A stretch of DNA of 20,976 bases, taken from DASPJQ01 sp035299065. GTDB lineage: Bacteria > Bacteroidota > Bacteroidia > Flavobacteriales_D > UBA2798. The notes beneath the pieces were generated by a model. It was not told the DNA's origin, searched no databases, and saw only the letters and a program-made list of their open reading frames with translations. Shown one piece after another: positions 1 through 6,336 of the stretch. The translations under genes were made by a program, and so were the position numbers. Position 1 is the first letter of the stretch. Each line of letters opens with the position of its first letter. The DNA is taken from the NCBI GenBank assembly GCA_035299065.1, contig DATGXI010000027.1, positions 1-20,976 on the forward strand, read 5' to 3'.

Positions 1-1492
1 GGCTTGCAAAAACCGAGGTGCCGTAAATTTCATTGGCCAGTGCTTCAACCGAATTTTTTTTCTTTTTCATTTCCTCGGCCAGGTACTCGGGTTGATAAGC
101 TCCCGGGCATCCTTTTATGTAAACAGGAAGGATGCGTTCAAATATTTTTTTGTCGGTAGCCAGGTCAAAATTTTTGTAAAAGTTGTCGCAGCTCTTTTGC
201 AATTTTTCAACTGTTTTTTTTGTGTCGCCTTGTTTTTCAAGGGTTTCAAAGTTGTTTACCAGGTTTTCAAAGTTACCCATGACTTTAAAAAACTCTGGTC
301 CCGATGAGTAATAGAACTCGTTAAAGTAATCATAGGCCAGCAAGGCTTCCTTGTTGGCAGCAAACAATTTATTAAAGGCATCAAGCAGCGCCTGGTATTT
401 TTGGGCAAAGGCCGGATTTTCGTAAACGCGTTTGGTAAATTCGGCTTCAAACGATTTCTTTTTTTCAAGGGCATTGGTTTTTTTTAAGCCCATGTTTTCG
501 CCTTTCCACTTTTTCCAATAGTTTGAAATGCGTGATTCTTTAGCGGTGTATTGAATGCGCACTTTATCATTTTCCTGCATGGCTTTATTCATAACTTCCA
601 ATGAATGTTCACGCATTAAAATTTTTGCAGGGTTTGATTCATTCACAATAAAATCAACGGCAACAGCCGGTAAATACTGTTGGGTACGCCCCGGGAATCC
701 ATATACCATGGCAAATTCTCCTTGCTTAACCCCATCCGTACATATATTAAATGAATATTTTGGTTTGTACGGAATATTGTCGGCCGAATATTCAGCCGGC
801 TTGTTATCCTTTCCGGCATAAATCCTGAAAACTGAAAAATCGCCAGTGTGCCTTGGCCACATCCAGTTATCCGTATCGCCACCAAATTCGCCAACAGCTT
901 GTGGCGGTGCACCAACCAGCCTTACATCTTTAAACGTTTCGGTTACGAAAAGGTAATAGGCATTGCCATTGTCAAATGCTTTGGTTTCGGCTTCGTAATG
1001 GGTACCTTCGATTGCTGTTTTTTCAAGCGCATCAATTTTTTCGTTAATGCCGCGTTGGTTTGGTGAGGTCTCAATAATATCCTTAACCCTGGCGGTTACA
1101 TCTTCAATGCGCACAATAAATGTTACGGTTAGTCCGGGATTTGCCAATTCGTCTTTTTGCGATTTTGCCCAAAAACCGTTTTTTATATAATCATTTTCAA
1201 CTGTACTGTGGTATTGTACCTGGCTTATGCCGCAATGGTGATTGGTGAACAAAAGTCCCTGGTCACTTACTACTTCGCCCGTACACCCTCCGCCAAATAA
1301 TACAACGGCATCTTTCAGGCTTGACTTATTTATGCTGTAAAGGTCATCGGCACTGAGCTTTAAACCCTTGTCCTGCATGTCTTTTTCGCAAAGCGACTTG
1401 AGTAATAACGGCAACCACATGCCCTCATCAGCTTTGGCCTGGTTAGCGGTTATAACTATTATTAAGAAAGGGAGTAAAATAAATTTTCGCAT
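1..1492 (-). CDS. S46 family dipeptidyl-peptidase (DPP7/DPP11-like), C-terminus cut off
   Basis: Secreted or periplasmic serine peptidase of the S46 family, which removes dipeptides from peptide N-termini and feeds peptide-based growth. The frame stays open from an ATG at 1490-1492 to the left edge, about 497 residues; family members are usually about 700-720, so roughly the last 200 are missing. Residues 1-22 form a signal peptide ending in AKA, followed by DEGMW, a typical mature start. The catalytic-His motif TNHHCG is present (H85-H86), as is the family motif GGDTDNWMWPRHTGDF (D206 to about 219), which should hold the triad Asp, probably D218. The catalytic Ser and the residue that separates DPP7 (hydrophobic P1) from DPP11 (Asp/Glu P1) lie outside the window, so specificity cannot be called. 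No frameshift was seen. The gene is divergent from the membrane protein gene at 1581. Confidence 0.93.
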   Translation of the reverse strand, partial: MRKFILLPFLIIVITANQAKADEGMWLPLLLKSLCEKDMQDKGLKLSADDLYSINKSSLKDAVVLFGGGCTGEVVSDQGLLFTNHHCGISQVQYHSTVENDYIKNGFWAKSQKDELANPGLTVTFIVRIEDVTARVKDIIETSPNQRGINEKIDALEKTAIEGTHYEAETKAFDNGNAYYLFVTETFKDVRLVGAPPQAVGEFGGDTDNWMWPRHTGDFSVFRIYAGKDNKPAEYSADNIPYKPKYSFNICTDGVKQGEFAMVYGFPGRTQQYLPAVAVDFIVNESNPAKILMREHSLEVMNKAMQENDKVRIQYTAKESRISNYWKKWKGENMGLKKTNALEKKKSFEAEFTKRVYENPAFAQKYQALLDAFNKLFAANKEALLAYDYFNEFYYSSGPEFFKVMGNFENLVNNFETLEKQGDTKKTVEKLQKSCDNFYKNFDLATDKKIFERILPVYIKGCPGAYQPEYLAEEMKKKKNSVEALANEIYGTSVFAS

Positions 1493-1533
1493 TTGTGCAT
1501 ATATTTGAATAGACTTTTGACTTACATTTAAGG

Positions 1534-1541
1534 CAAAGCTA
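1534..1541 (-). promoter_or_regulatory. Bacteroidota -7 box (TAGCTTTG) for the S46 peptidase gene
   Basis: Read on the minus strand this is TAGCTTTG, an exact match to the Bacteroidota housekeeping -7 consensus TAnnTTTG, about 40 bp upstream of the peptidase ATG. No TTG -33 box is seen at the expected 19-21 bp spacing, where the sequence is an A/T run. Just upstream, 1541-1560 holds an inverted repeat with arms AAACGT and ACGTTT around eight T residues, in the space shared by two divergent genes. Confidence 0.45.
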
Positions 1542-1580
1542 AACGTTTTTTTTTACGTTTAAAATAGTAGTGAATAAGAT

Positions 1581-2231
1581 ATGATAGAATACATTTTCAG
1601 GATCGGCATAATTTACATTGTGTTCAGCTTAATTTGGGCATTTTTCCTGTTTATTTACAATATACTGACCGGTTTTAATACAGGTTCTATTTGGCAAACG
1701 TTCCTTATGAAGACAATTAAAATGTATTTCCTCATTTCAATTGTTGCCATTTTTACAATAACGTACATGCGAAACCCGCTTTATTCAGGACCATTCATTG
1801 CAACAATAGGTTTGCTTACCCTGTATTCATACATGGTTGGCCGCCTTCAGCAAAAACGCCTGGTATTGCAAATCAACAACAGGTTTGGAAACATGTCAAA
1901 CGCACCTAAAATTGACATGCGTTTTGAGTCGCTGCTTATAATTGCCGGTCTTGTTTATTTTACGTTGTGTCTTTACAAACCCGTTATTCCAATTACCAAA
2001 GCAAACATGTGGTTTTATACGGCCGTAAATGATATTTATGCCACACCTGTTATTGGTTGGATCATTGGTTTTTTTGGTATTTTATTTTTGCTGGCTACAT
2101 TGTTAAAAGCAGCATTGCTAACCATTGTTTTCATTAACCGCATTACAGGTGGCAGGCAAAACAATAACAATAACGATGGAAATTCCGGTCGTGGGAACGA
2201 TGAGTTTACCGATTACGAGATTATGGAATAA
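1581..2231 (+). CDS. Multi-pass membrane protein of unknown function
   Basis: 216 residues, not recognised as a named family. Hydrophobic segments lie at about residues 5-28, 46-63, 70-86, 115-133 and 155-185 (the last could be one long or two short helices), suggesting five or six membrane passes. A basic, Gln/Asn-containing loop lies around 87-110. The tail from about residue 190 is hydrophilic, with a run of Asn, a Gly/Asn stretch and an acidic end (DYEIME), probably disordered. No enzyme motif was seen. The ATG is preceded by an AT-rich region without a clear ribosome-binding site, as is usual in this phylum. It is the only gene in its transcription unit: divergent from the peptidase and followed by an inverted-repeat element and then a minus-strand gene. 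Confidence 0.75.
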   Translation: MIEYIFRIGIIYIVFSLIWAFFLFIYNILTGFNTGSIWQTFLMKTIKMYFLISIVAIFTITYMRNPLYSGPFIATIGLLTLYSYMVGRLQQKRLVLQINNRFGNMSNAPKIDMRFESLLIIAGLVYFTLCLYKPVIPITKANMWFYTAVNDIYATPVIGWIIGFFGILFLLATLLKAALLTIVFINRITGGRQNNNNNDGNSGRGNDEFTDYEIME

Positions 2232-2242
2232 CCACTGTTTTT

Positions 2243-2425
2243 GCCACAGATTGCACGAATTTCATGGATAACATTTTTTCAATTTTTCTTCGTGCCGATC
2301 AATGAAAGTAACTTCCTTTTACTTGATCACTCACAGGTTTCACCTATTAATAAAACAAAATCTGTAATTTGGGTATTCAGTAAAATCCGGGATTTGAAAT
2401 CCGTGTAATTAGTGCAATCAGTGGC
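2243..2425. repeat. 183-bp inverted-repeat (MITE-like) intergenic element
   Basis: The ends are imperfect terminal inverted repeats. The left arm 2243-2269 begins GCCACAGATTGCACGAATT, and the reverse complement of the right arm 2399-2425 begins GCCACTGATTGCACTAATT. By eye, 23 of 27 positions match. The interior is non-coding and AT-rich. The element nearly fills the gap between the membrane protein gene (ends 2231) and the convergent HEAT-like gene (ends 2442). No transposase is present. No target-site duplication was established. A folded-RNA role at the junction of two convergent genes is an alternative to a transposon relic. Confidence 0.6.
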
Positions 2426-2441
2426 CCAGTGTTTTGAGTAA

Positions 2442-2969
2442 TCAGTACTCCATATGCTCATTCAAAAACCCAACAATATCCTTAAGCAGCGTAGCCTGGT
2501 GTTTATCTTTTATTTTTTCAATTCCGTTATTAATCACCAAAATAGCTTCCATACATTCCGCATCGGGAATTTGAACATCAATCATATTCGTAATAATCGA
2601 AAAAATTTCAATGCTGTCTTCCAGCGTACCATTCACAGCAATTTTTGAAAGCCTGCCAACATAATTTACCGGTTGTATATTTGACTGCCACAAGCTCTGC
2701 AGTAAAACGTTTTTAACCTTCAGGTCTTGCAACGCATCAAAGTTGTCAAGAATAGCGCCAACCGATGCCATGTCTTTTAAATCAAACAATGTGTTTTGGG
2801 CACTGGTTGCAATTTCTTCGTTTTTGCTTGACAGCAATTTAATAATGTGCGGCACCACCGTTTCATCGCCTTTTTGGCGTGCCGTTACAATAGCTTCAAG
2901 TATTGTTTTTGACTTGCCCGAGTTGAGGTCGGCAATTAATTGGTCAATTATTTTTTGGTTTTTAGCCAT
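2442..2969 (-). CDS. HEAT-like helical repeat protein
   Basis: 175 residues, all-helical by inspection, with alternating amphipathic helices of about 15-20 residues. The segment around residues 30-75 (ETVVPHIIKLLSSKNEEIA followed by a second helix pair) is typical of a HEAT or armadillo repeat. There is no signal peptide or membrane segment, so it is probably a cytoplasmic scaffold or protein-binding protein. The function is not known to me. The ATG lies in CCATGG at 2966-2971 (start codon complement at 2967-2969). The stop codon overlaps a small inverted repeat, GAGTAATCAGTACTC, at 2435-2449. The gene stands alone, convergent with the upstream membrane protein gene and divergent from the sigma factor gene. 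Confidence 0.75.
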   Translation of the reverse strand: MAKNQKIIDQLIADLNSGKSKTILEAIVTARQKGDETVVPHIIKLLSSKNEEIATSAQNTLFDLKDMASVGAILDNFDALQDLKVKNVLLQSLWQSNIQPVNYVGRLSKIAVNGTLEDSIEIFSIITNMIDVQIPDAECMEAILVINNGIEKIKDKHQATLLKDIVGFLNEHMEY

Positions 2970-2987
2970 GGCACTAAGATAGATATT

Positions 2988-3187
2988 AGTAGTGAGATTT
3001 GAGTATTGAGACGTTTATGCATGATTAAGAAAGTGTGCTAATTGGGTGTGTTGTATCAATAATTAATGGATAGTAGATGAGTGATATATGGCGCTGGATC
3101 TCAGTTAATTATTAATTTTCAGGCACACCCTTTTTCCCAAACCCTCATCCCCCTTTCTCTGTACTCATATCTCAGTACTCTGTACTA
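2988..3187. repeat. 200-bp region bracketed by inverted copies of a dispersed motif
   Basis: The left copy, 2988-3012 (AGTAGTGAGATTTGAGTATT plus GAGAC), pairs with the reverse complement of 3156-3180; 20 of 25 positions agree by eye. The wider right copy, 3160-3187, matches 8463-8490 elsewhere in this window at 26 of 28 positions, so the motif is dispersed and not a local accident. A fourth partial copy, TGAGTATTGAGAC, at 8075-8087 is identical to 3000-3012. The interior 3013-3155 is non-coding and lacks recognisable genes. Confidence 0.5.
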
Positions 3188-3345
3188 ATTTGTTACTTTT
3201 AATCCCAGCCCGCATTACACTACCAAAATCACCCTTTTGCCAGGAAATCGCCCATATGATAACACTTTGAGTCTTACTTCGGCCCGATACCCAGGTATCT
3301 TGGTGACTGACATCGTTTCGTATTCATTAATTAAAATTAATCAAT
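3188..3345. other. Leader region of the sigma factor gene, with palindrome
   Basis: Non-coding. A perfect inverted repeat, GATACC-CA-GGTATC, lies at 3286-3299, about 46 bp before the sigma factor ATG, and an AT-rich one (ATTAATT/AATTAAT) ends about 5 bp before it. Either could be an operator or part of the leader RNA. I found no full TTG/TAnnTTTG promoter here. A TAACACTTTG string at 3260-3269 has the wrong internal spacing. No RNA gene was seen. Confidence 0.35.
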
Positions 3346-3900
3346 ATGTCACGTCAGTATAACCGTACCGAGGAATTGATCTACATCAAAAAAGCGCAGG
3401 ACGATCCCCGCTATTTTGGTGTACTGTATGATGCCTACCACAAACCCATACTCCTGTTTATATATGGCAGGGTTAGGGACAAGGAAACAGCGGCTGATGT
3501 TACACAACAGGTTTTTTTAAAAGCCATGTTGAACATTAAAAAGTACCAGGACCGTGGTTTTCCCTTCTCAAGTTGGTTGTATCGTATAGCCATGAATGAA
3601 GTCAATATGCATTACCGCGAACAAAAAATTGTTGAGGTTGAGATTAAGGAAAAAGATGCGGCTACCCTAATGCAGGAAATGGGTGACGAGTTTGCCGAGG
3701 AAAAAATTGCCATCATACTTGATTTGATTGCCAAACTTCCCGAAGACCAAAACAGGATTATTGAAATGCGTTTTTTTGACAGGCTTTCCTTCCAGGAAAT
3801 TGGTGACATTCTTGGAATTACCGAACCCAACGCCAAAATGCGTGTTTATCGTATTCTTGAAAAATTAAAAACAGATTTACTAAATTTATTGAACCGTTAA
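3346..3900 (+). CDS. ECF-type RNA polymerase sigma factor
   Basis: 184 residues, the usual length for an extracytoplasmic-function sigma factor, which directs RNA polymerase to a specific promoter set. Region 2 spans about residues 24-92 (FGVLYDAYHKPILLFIYGR, ETAADVTQQVFLKA, SSWLYRIAMNEV), containing the core-binding and -10-recognition helices. A Glu/Lys-rich linker follows at about 93-122. Region 4 lies at about 123-180, with the helix-turn-helix LSFQEIGDILGITEPNAKMR. There is no region 1.1 or 3, as expected for this class. The next gene begins 7 bp after its stop and encodes a small single-pass membrane protein. The two are probably co-transcribed, and the neighbour could hold the sigma factor at the membrane, although this is inference. 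Confidence 0.93.
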   Translation: MSRQYNRTEELIYIKKAQDDPRYFGVLYDAYHKPILLFIYGRVRDKETAADVTQQVFLKAMLNIKKYQDRGFPFSSWLYRIAMNEVNMHYREQKIVEVEIKEKDAATLMQEMGDEFAEEKIAIILDLIAKLPEDQNRIIEMRFFDRLSFQEIGDILGITEPNAKMRVYRILEKLKTDLLNLLNR

Positions 3901-3907
3901 TGCCGTA

Positions 3908-4108
3908 ATGAAAAAATATAAAGTCATAAAAGAAAAGCGCCCGCTTACCGATGACGAGATTGAAGGATTGAAAAGCTTTTCACAACTTACCCAATCCTAC
4001 CAGCGTGCTACGCGTAGGCCTGAGGTTCCTCTATATAAAAATAAATGGGCCTTTGTTGCATTGGTTATTGCGGTCTTGTTGTTGCTCCTGATGCTTGGCG
4101 AACTTTAG
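3908..4108 (+). CDS. Small single-pass membrane protein downstream of the sigma factor
   Basis: 66 residues: a charged N-terminal part (1-45, rich in Lys, Arg and Glu, with KRPLTDDEIEGLKSF) followed by one strongly hydrophobic segment at about 47-64 (WAFVALVIAVLLLLLMLG). There is no signal peptide, so the likely topology is N-terminus in the cytoplasm. Its position 7 bp after an ECF sigma gene suggests a regulatory partner, but it lacks a recognisable zinc-binding HxxxCxxC anti-sigma motif and has almost no periplasmic part. A 7-bp stem hairpin (4110-4128, AATTTCA/TGAAATT) directly follows the stop codon; it has no T-run and is a weak terminator candidate. The function is not established. Confidence 0.75.
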   Translation: MKKYKVIKEKRPLTDDEIEGLKSFSQLTQSYQRATRRPEVPLYKNKWAFVALVIAVLLLLLMLGEL

Positions 4109-4235
4109 TAATTTCAACTAATGAAATTTCAAACACAGAAATATTTGGGTTCATCGGTTCGTGGTCGAAATATGTTCTTTCAAATTAGCCTATCAATCTA
4201 CATTTCTATATTTAAAATTTTTATTTTGGCTGCCT

Positions 4236-4385
4236 TTCCGGCTATCGGCTGTAGTCCTCATAAAAAATAAAAAGCCTTCTTCCTGAAATCGATTAAGAGC
4301 ATGTACGTTTTCAAATCGGGTTAAGGGATATCGAAAGGGTCTGGCTTTTTATTTTTTATTCCGGGCTACTTGCCTCTATCCGGGG
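4236..4385. repeat. 150-bp inverted-repeat intergenic element
   Basis: A perfect 17-nt inverted repeat, ATAAAAAATAAAAAGCC at 4260-4276, pairs with its complement at 4343-4359. The outer flanks 4238-4259 and 4360-4383 are also partly complementary: CCGGCTATCGGC pairs with the reverse complement CCGGATAGAGGC at 9 of 12 positions, and the rest pairs with gaps. The whole could fold into a long stem with a 66-nt loop. There is no open reading frame and no transposase. Together with the palindrome array that starts at 4419, it makes the 580-bp gap between 4109 and 4691 almost entirely repeat DNA. The remaining part, 4129-4235, shows nothing I can name. Confidence 0.6.
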
Positions 4386-4418
4386 CAGAGTTGGAATTTG
4401 GGTGTTAATATAATGTGC

Positions 4419-4681
4419 GACCCCGCTGGGGTCGGGGAGTTGATCCTGGTTTTTGAGGTATAAGGTTTGACCCCGCTGGGGTCAGCAGGATTTTTAGAGA
4501 TCATACGTTATAAGGTTTGACCCCGCTGGGGTCGGGGAGTTGATTTTGGTTTTTGAGGTATAAGGTTTGACCCCGCTGGGGTCGTAGGGATTTTAGAGAT
4601 CATGATTTATAACATATGACTCCTCTCGGCTCAGGGGGATTTTGGTGAGACTTGAAAAAAACACATGACCTTCCTGAGGTC
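4419..4681 (+). repeat. Six-unit, ~50-bp-period array of GC-rich palindromes
   Basis: GACCCCGCTGGGGTC (arms GACCCC/GGGGTC, 3-nt loop) occurs exactly at 4419, 4469, 4519 and 4569. Degenerate copies follow at 4618 (GACTCCTCTCGGCTC) and 4667 (GACCTTCCTGAGGTC). The steps are therefore 50, 50, 50, 49 and 49 bp. The 35-nt interval after copy 1 is repeated after copy 3 with only two changes, and the interval after copy 2 resembles that after copy 4, giving a 100-bp A-B-A-B structure. The intervals are repeated and not unique, and there are no cas genes, so this is not a CRISPR. If transcribed, each unit would form a strong hairpin. The last unit ends 10 bp before the lipoprotein ATG. Confidence 0.85.
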
Positions 4682-4691
4682 AAAAGCAAAA

Positions 4692-5285
4692 ATGAAGCAA
4701 AAAATAATACTATCATCTATTCTTTCACTTGCAATCACAGCTTGCGGGTCGGTAAGTCGTGCCGATGAAAAAAATGGAAAAGAGAACGACACAATGTCAA
4801 TTGATACTGCAAAAAAAAGAGCGTTGATCAAAGACACGCTCATAAGCAAATCGCAAAAAGACACCTTCATTACAAAATTCCCAGGCTCAATTGACAGCAA
4901 GGGGCGCAGGCAAGGTTATATAATTTTCATGCATTATAATGTTGATACGGTTGCCGGCATGGTTACTTTTTATAGAAACGATACGGCAATATGGAGCACA
5001 TTTCCATTGGCTGATATGAATTTTCAGCACCCTGTTAAAGGCCGTTCCGCCATACGTGACTACCGTATTGCAAAAAAAAGCGATATTTATATTGTTTCTC
5101 CATATAATGATACATCCAATACAATTTTTTATGAAGGCCGGTTCTTAAATGGTAAACGTGTAGGCATCCATAAAATATACCATACAAATGGACACCTCAA
5201 ATTTGAAGTTAATTGGGATACACATAAGTGTAAAGAATTTGATCGCGCAGGCAAGTTTAAAAAAGAGGGACCTGTTGAATACTAG
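4692..5285 (+). CDS. Lipoprotein with MORN-like (YwqK-type) repeats
   Basis: 197 residues from the ATG at 4692. Residues 1-17 form a lipoprotein signal peptide (MKQKIILSSILSLAITA) with the lipobox ITAC; Cys18 is the predicted lipidated residue, so the protein is probably anchored to the outer or inner membrane facing the periplasm. A longer frame from 4665 would put nine extra residues, encoded by the palindrome array, in front of the signal peptide, so 4692 is preferred. A polar Lys/Asp-rich linker follows to about residue 55. The C-terminal part contains segments such as FYEGRFLNGKRVGIHKIYH and NGHLKFEVNW, which resemble the MORN-like repeats of the YwqK family. The function is unknown. It stands alone, with an intergenic gap before the ABC transporter genes. 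Confidence 0.8.
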   Translation: MKQKIILSSILSLAITACGSVSRADEKNGKENDTMSIDTAKKRALIKDTLISKSQKDTFITKFPGSIDSKGRRQGYIIFMHYNVDTVAGMVTFYRNDTAIWSTFPLADMNFQHPVKGRSAIRDYRIAKKSDIYIVSPYNDTSNTIFYEGRFLNGKRVGIHKIYHTNGHLKFEVNWDTHKCKEFDRAGKFKKEGPVEY

Positions 5286-5421
5286 CCATAGGAGGTTTTT
5301 GCAGGCAAAAATTGCCAGGTTGCCCGTTAATTCCTTTTAATGACCTTTTGTAAAAGAATAATTAGTTGTCCTGTTTTGCACGCTACATTTACAACCATAC
5401 TAATTAATAATTGAAGACCGA

Positions 5422-6336
5422 TTGAACTGCATTGAAACCATAGACCTTACCCACACATTTAGTTCGGGTGAAAAAGTACTTAAAGGAATAAATATCCAGG
5501 TTCCGCAAGCTTCCATTTACGGTTTCCTTGGGCCAAATGGAGCCGGTAAAACAACAACACTTCGTTTAATTCTAGGGTTGCTAAAAAAACAACAGGGCCA
5601 AATTCACCTGTTCGGCAAAACAATTGATGCCAACCGGGTTGAAATTTTGAAAAATACGGGTTCGCTTATTGAATCACCATCGTTGTATGGCCATTTAACC
5701 GCTTCTGAGAATTTAAAAATACACCAACGCATACACCAATGCCCGGCTAAACGCATTGATGAGGTGTTGGAAATTGTTGGACTTTCAAAAACCGGCAAGA
5801 AAAAAGCAGGCAGGTTTTCACTGGGTATGAAACAGCGTTTAAGCATTGCTATGGCCTTGCTGCATACTCCTTCCTTATTAATACTTGATGAGCCAACAAA
5901 CGGCCTTGATCCCAATGGTATTCTTGAAATGCGTGAGCTTCTCAAAAAATTAAATGCCCAGGAAAAAATAACCGTGCTTGTTTCAAGTCATTTACTGGCC
6001 GAGGTTGAAAAACTGGTTTCACACCTGGGCATAATTCATAAAGGATCAATTTTGTTCCAGGGCACACTTGACGATTTGCATAAAAAGCAAAATCAATCAT
6101 CAGTTGTGCGGTTTGCCACCAGTAACATTGAAAAAACGGCTGAAATTGTACGTGCTCAACAATTAAATCCAGCATTGAGCGTTGACGCGGTTTCAATTCC
6201 CGTGGTTGAAAAAGAAAAGGTGAGTGCCATTAATGCAGCGTTGGTTAATAACGGCATACAGGTTTATGAAATTACAATTGTAAAAAACGACCTTGAAACT
6301 ATATTTATGGACCTTACAAACAACAGTAACTTATGA
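5422..6336 (+). CDS. ABC transporter ATP-binding protein (BcrA/CcmA-like)
   Basis: 304 residues; the ATPase of an ABC-2 type exporter, hydrolysing ATP in the cytoplasm to drive the permease encoded next. Motifs: Walker A GPNGAGKTT (37-45), signature SLGMKQR (133-139, a common variant of LSGGQ), Walker B LLILDEP (about 152-158) with NGLDP after it, and the switch His in VSSHLL (H190). The Q-loop position carries the ESPSLY pattern seen in bacitracin-exporter-like ATPases. The C-terminal 80 residues form the extension usual for this group. The frame opens at 5404 with no ATG, and TTG at 5422 gives the family's usual N-terminus, so TTG is taken as the start. It overlaps the permease gene by four bases (ATGA). 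The substrate is unknown; such pairs often export lipids or antibiotics. Confidence 0.93.
   Translation: MNCIETIDLTHTFSSGEKVLKGINIQVPQASIYGFLGPNGAGKTTTLRLILGLLKKQQGQIHLFGKTIDANRVEILKNTGSLIESPSLYGHLTASENLKIHQRIHQCPAKRIDEVLEIVGLSKTGKKKAGRFSLGMKQRLSIAMALLHTPSLLILDEPTNGLDPNGILEMRELLKKLNAQEKITVLVSSHLLAEVEKLVSHLGIIHKGSILFQGTLDDLHKKQNQSSVVRFATSNIEKTAEIVRAQQLNPALSVDAVSIPVVEKEKVSAINAALVNNGIQVYEITIVKNDLETIFMDLTNNSNL

Noticed and set aside
92..1066. Several short frames on both strands in the first kilobase
   Set aside because: All overlap the continuous S46 peptidase frame, which has a signal peptide and catalytic motifs; no frameshift is needed to read it.
4419..4681. CRISPR array
   Set aside because: The palindromic repeats are regular, but the intervals are themselves repeated (first and third nearly identical), the repeat is only 15 bp, and no cas gene is nearby.
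5366..5391. Promoter for the ABC transporter genes (TTG and TACATTTA)
   Set aside because: The -7 box has one mismatch and the spacing is 15 bp, short of the usual 19-21.
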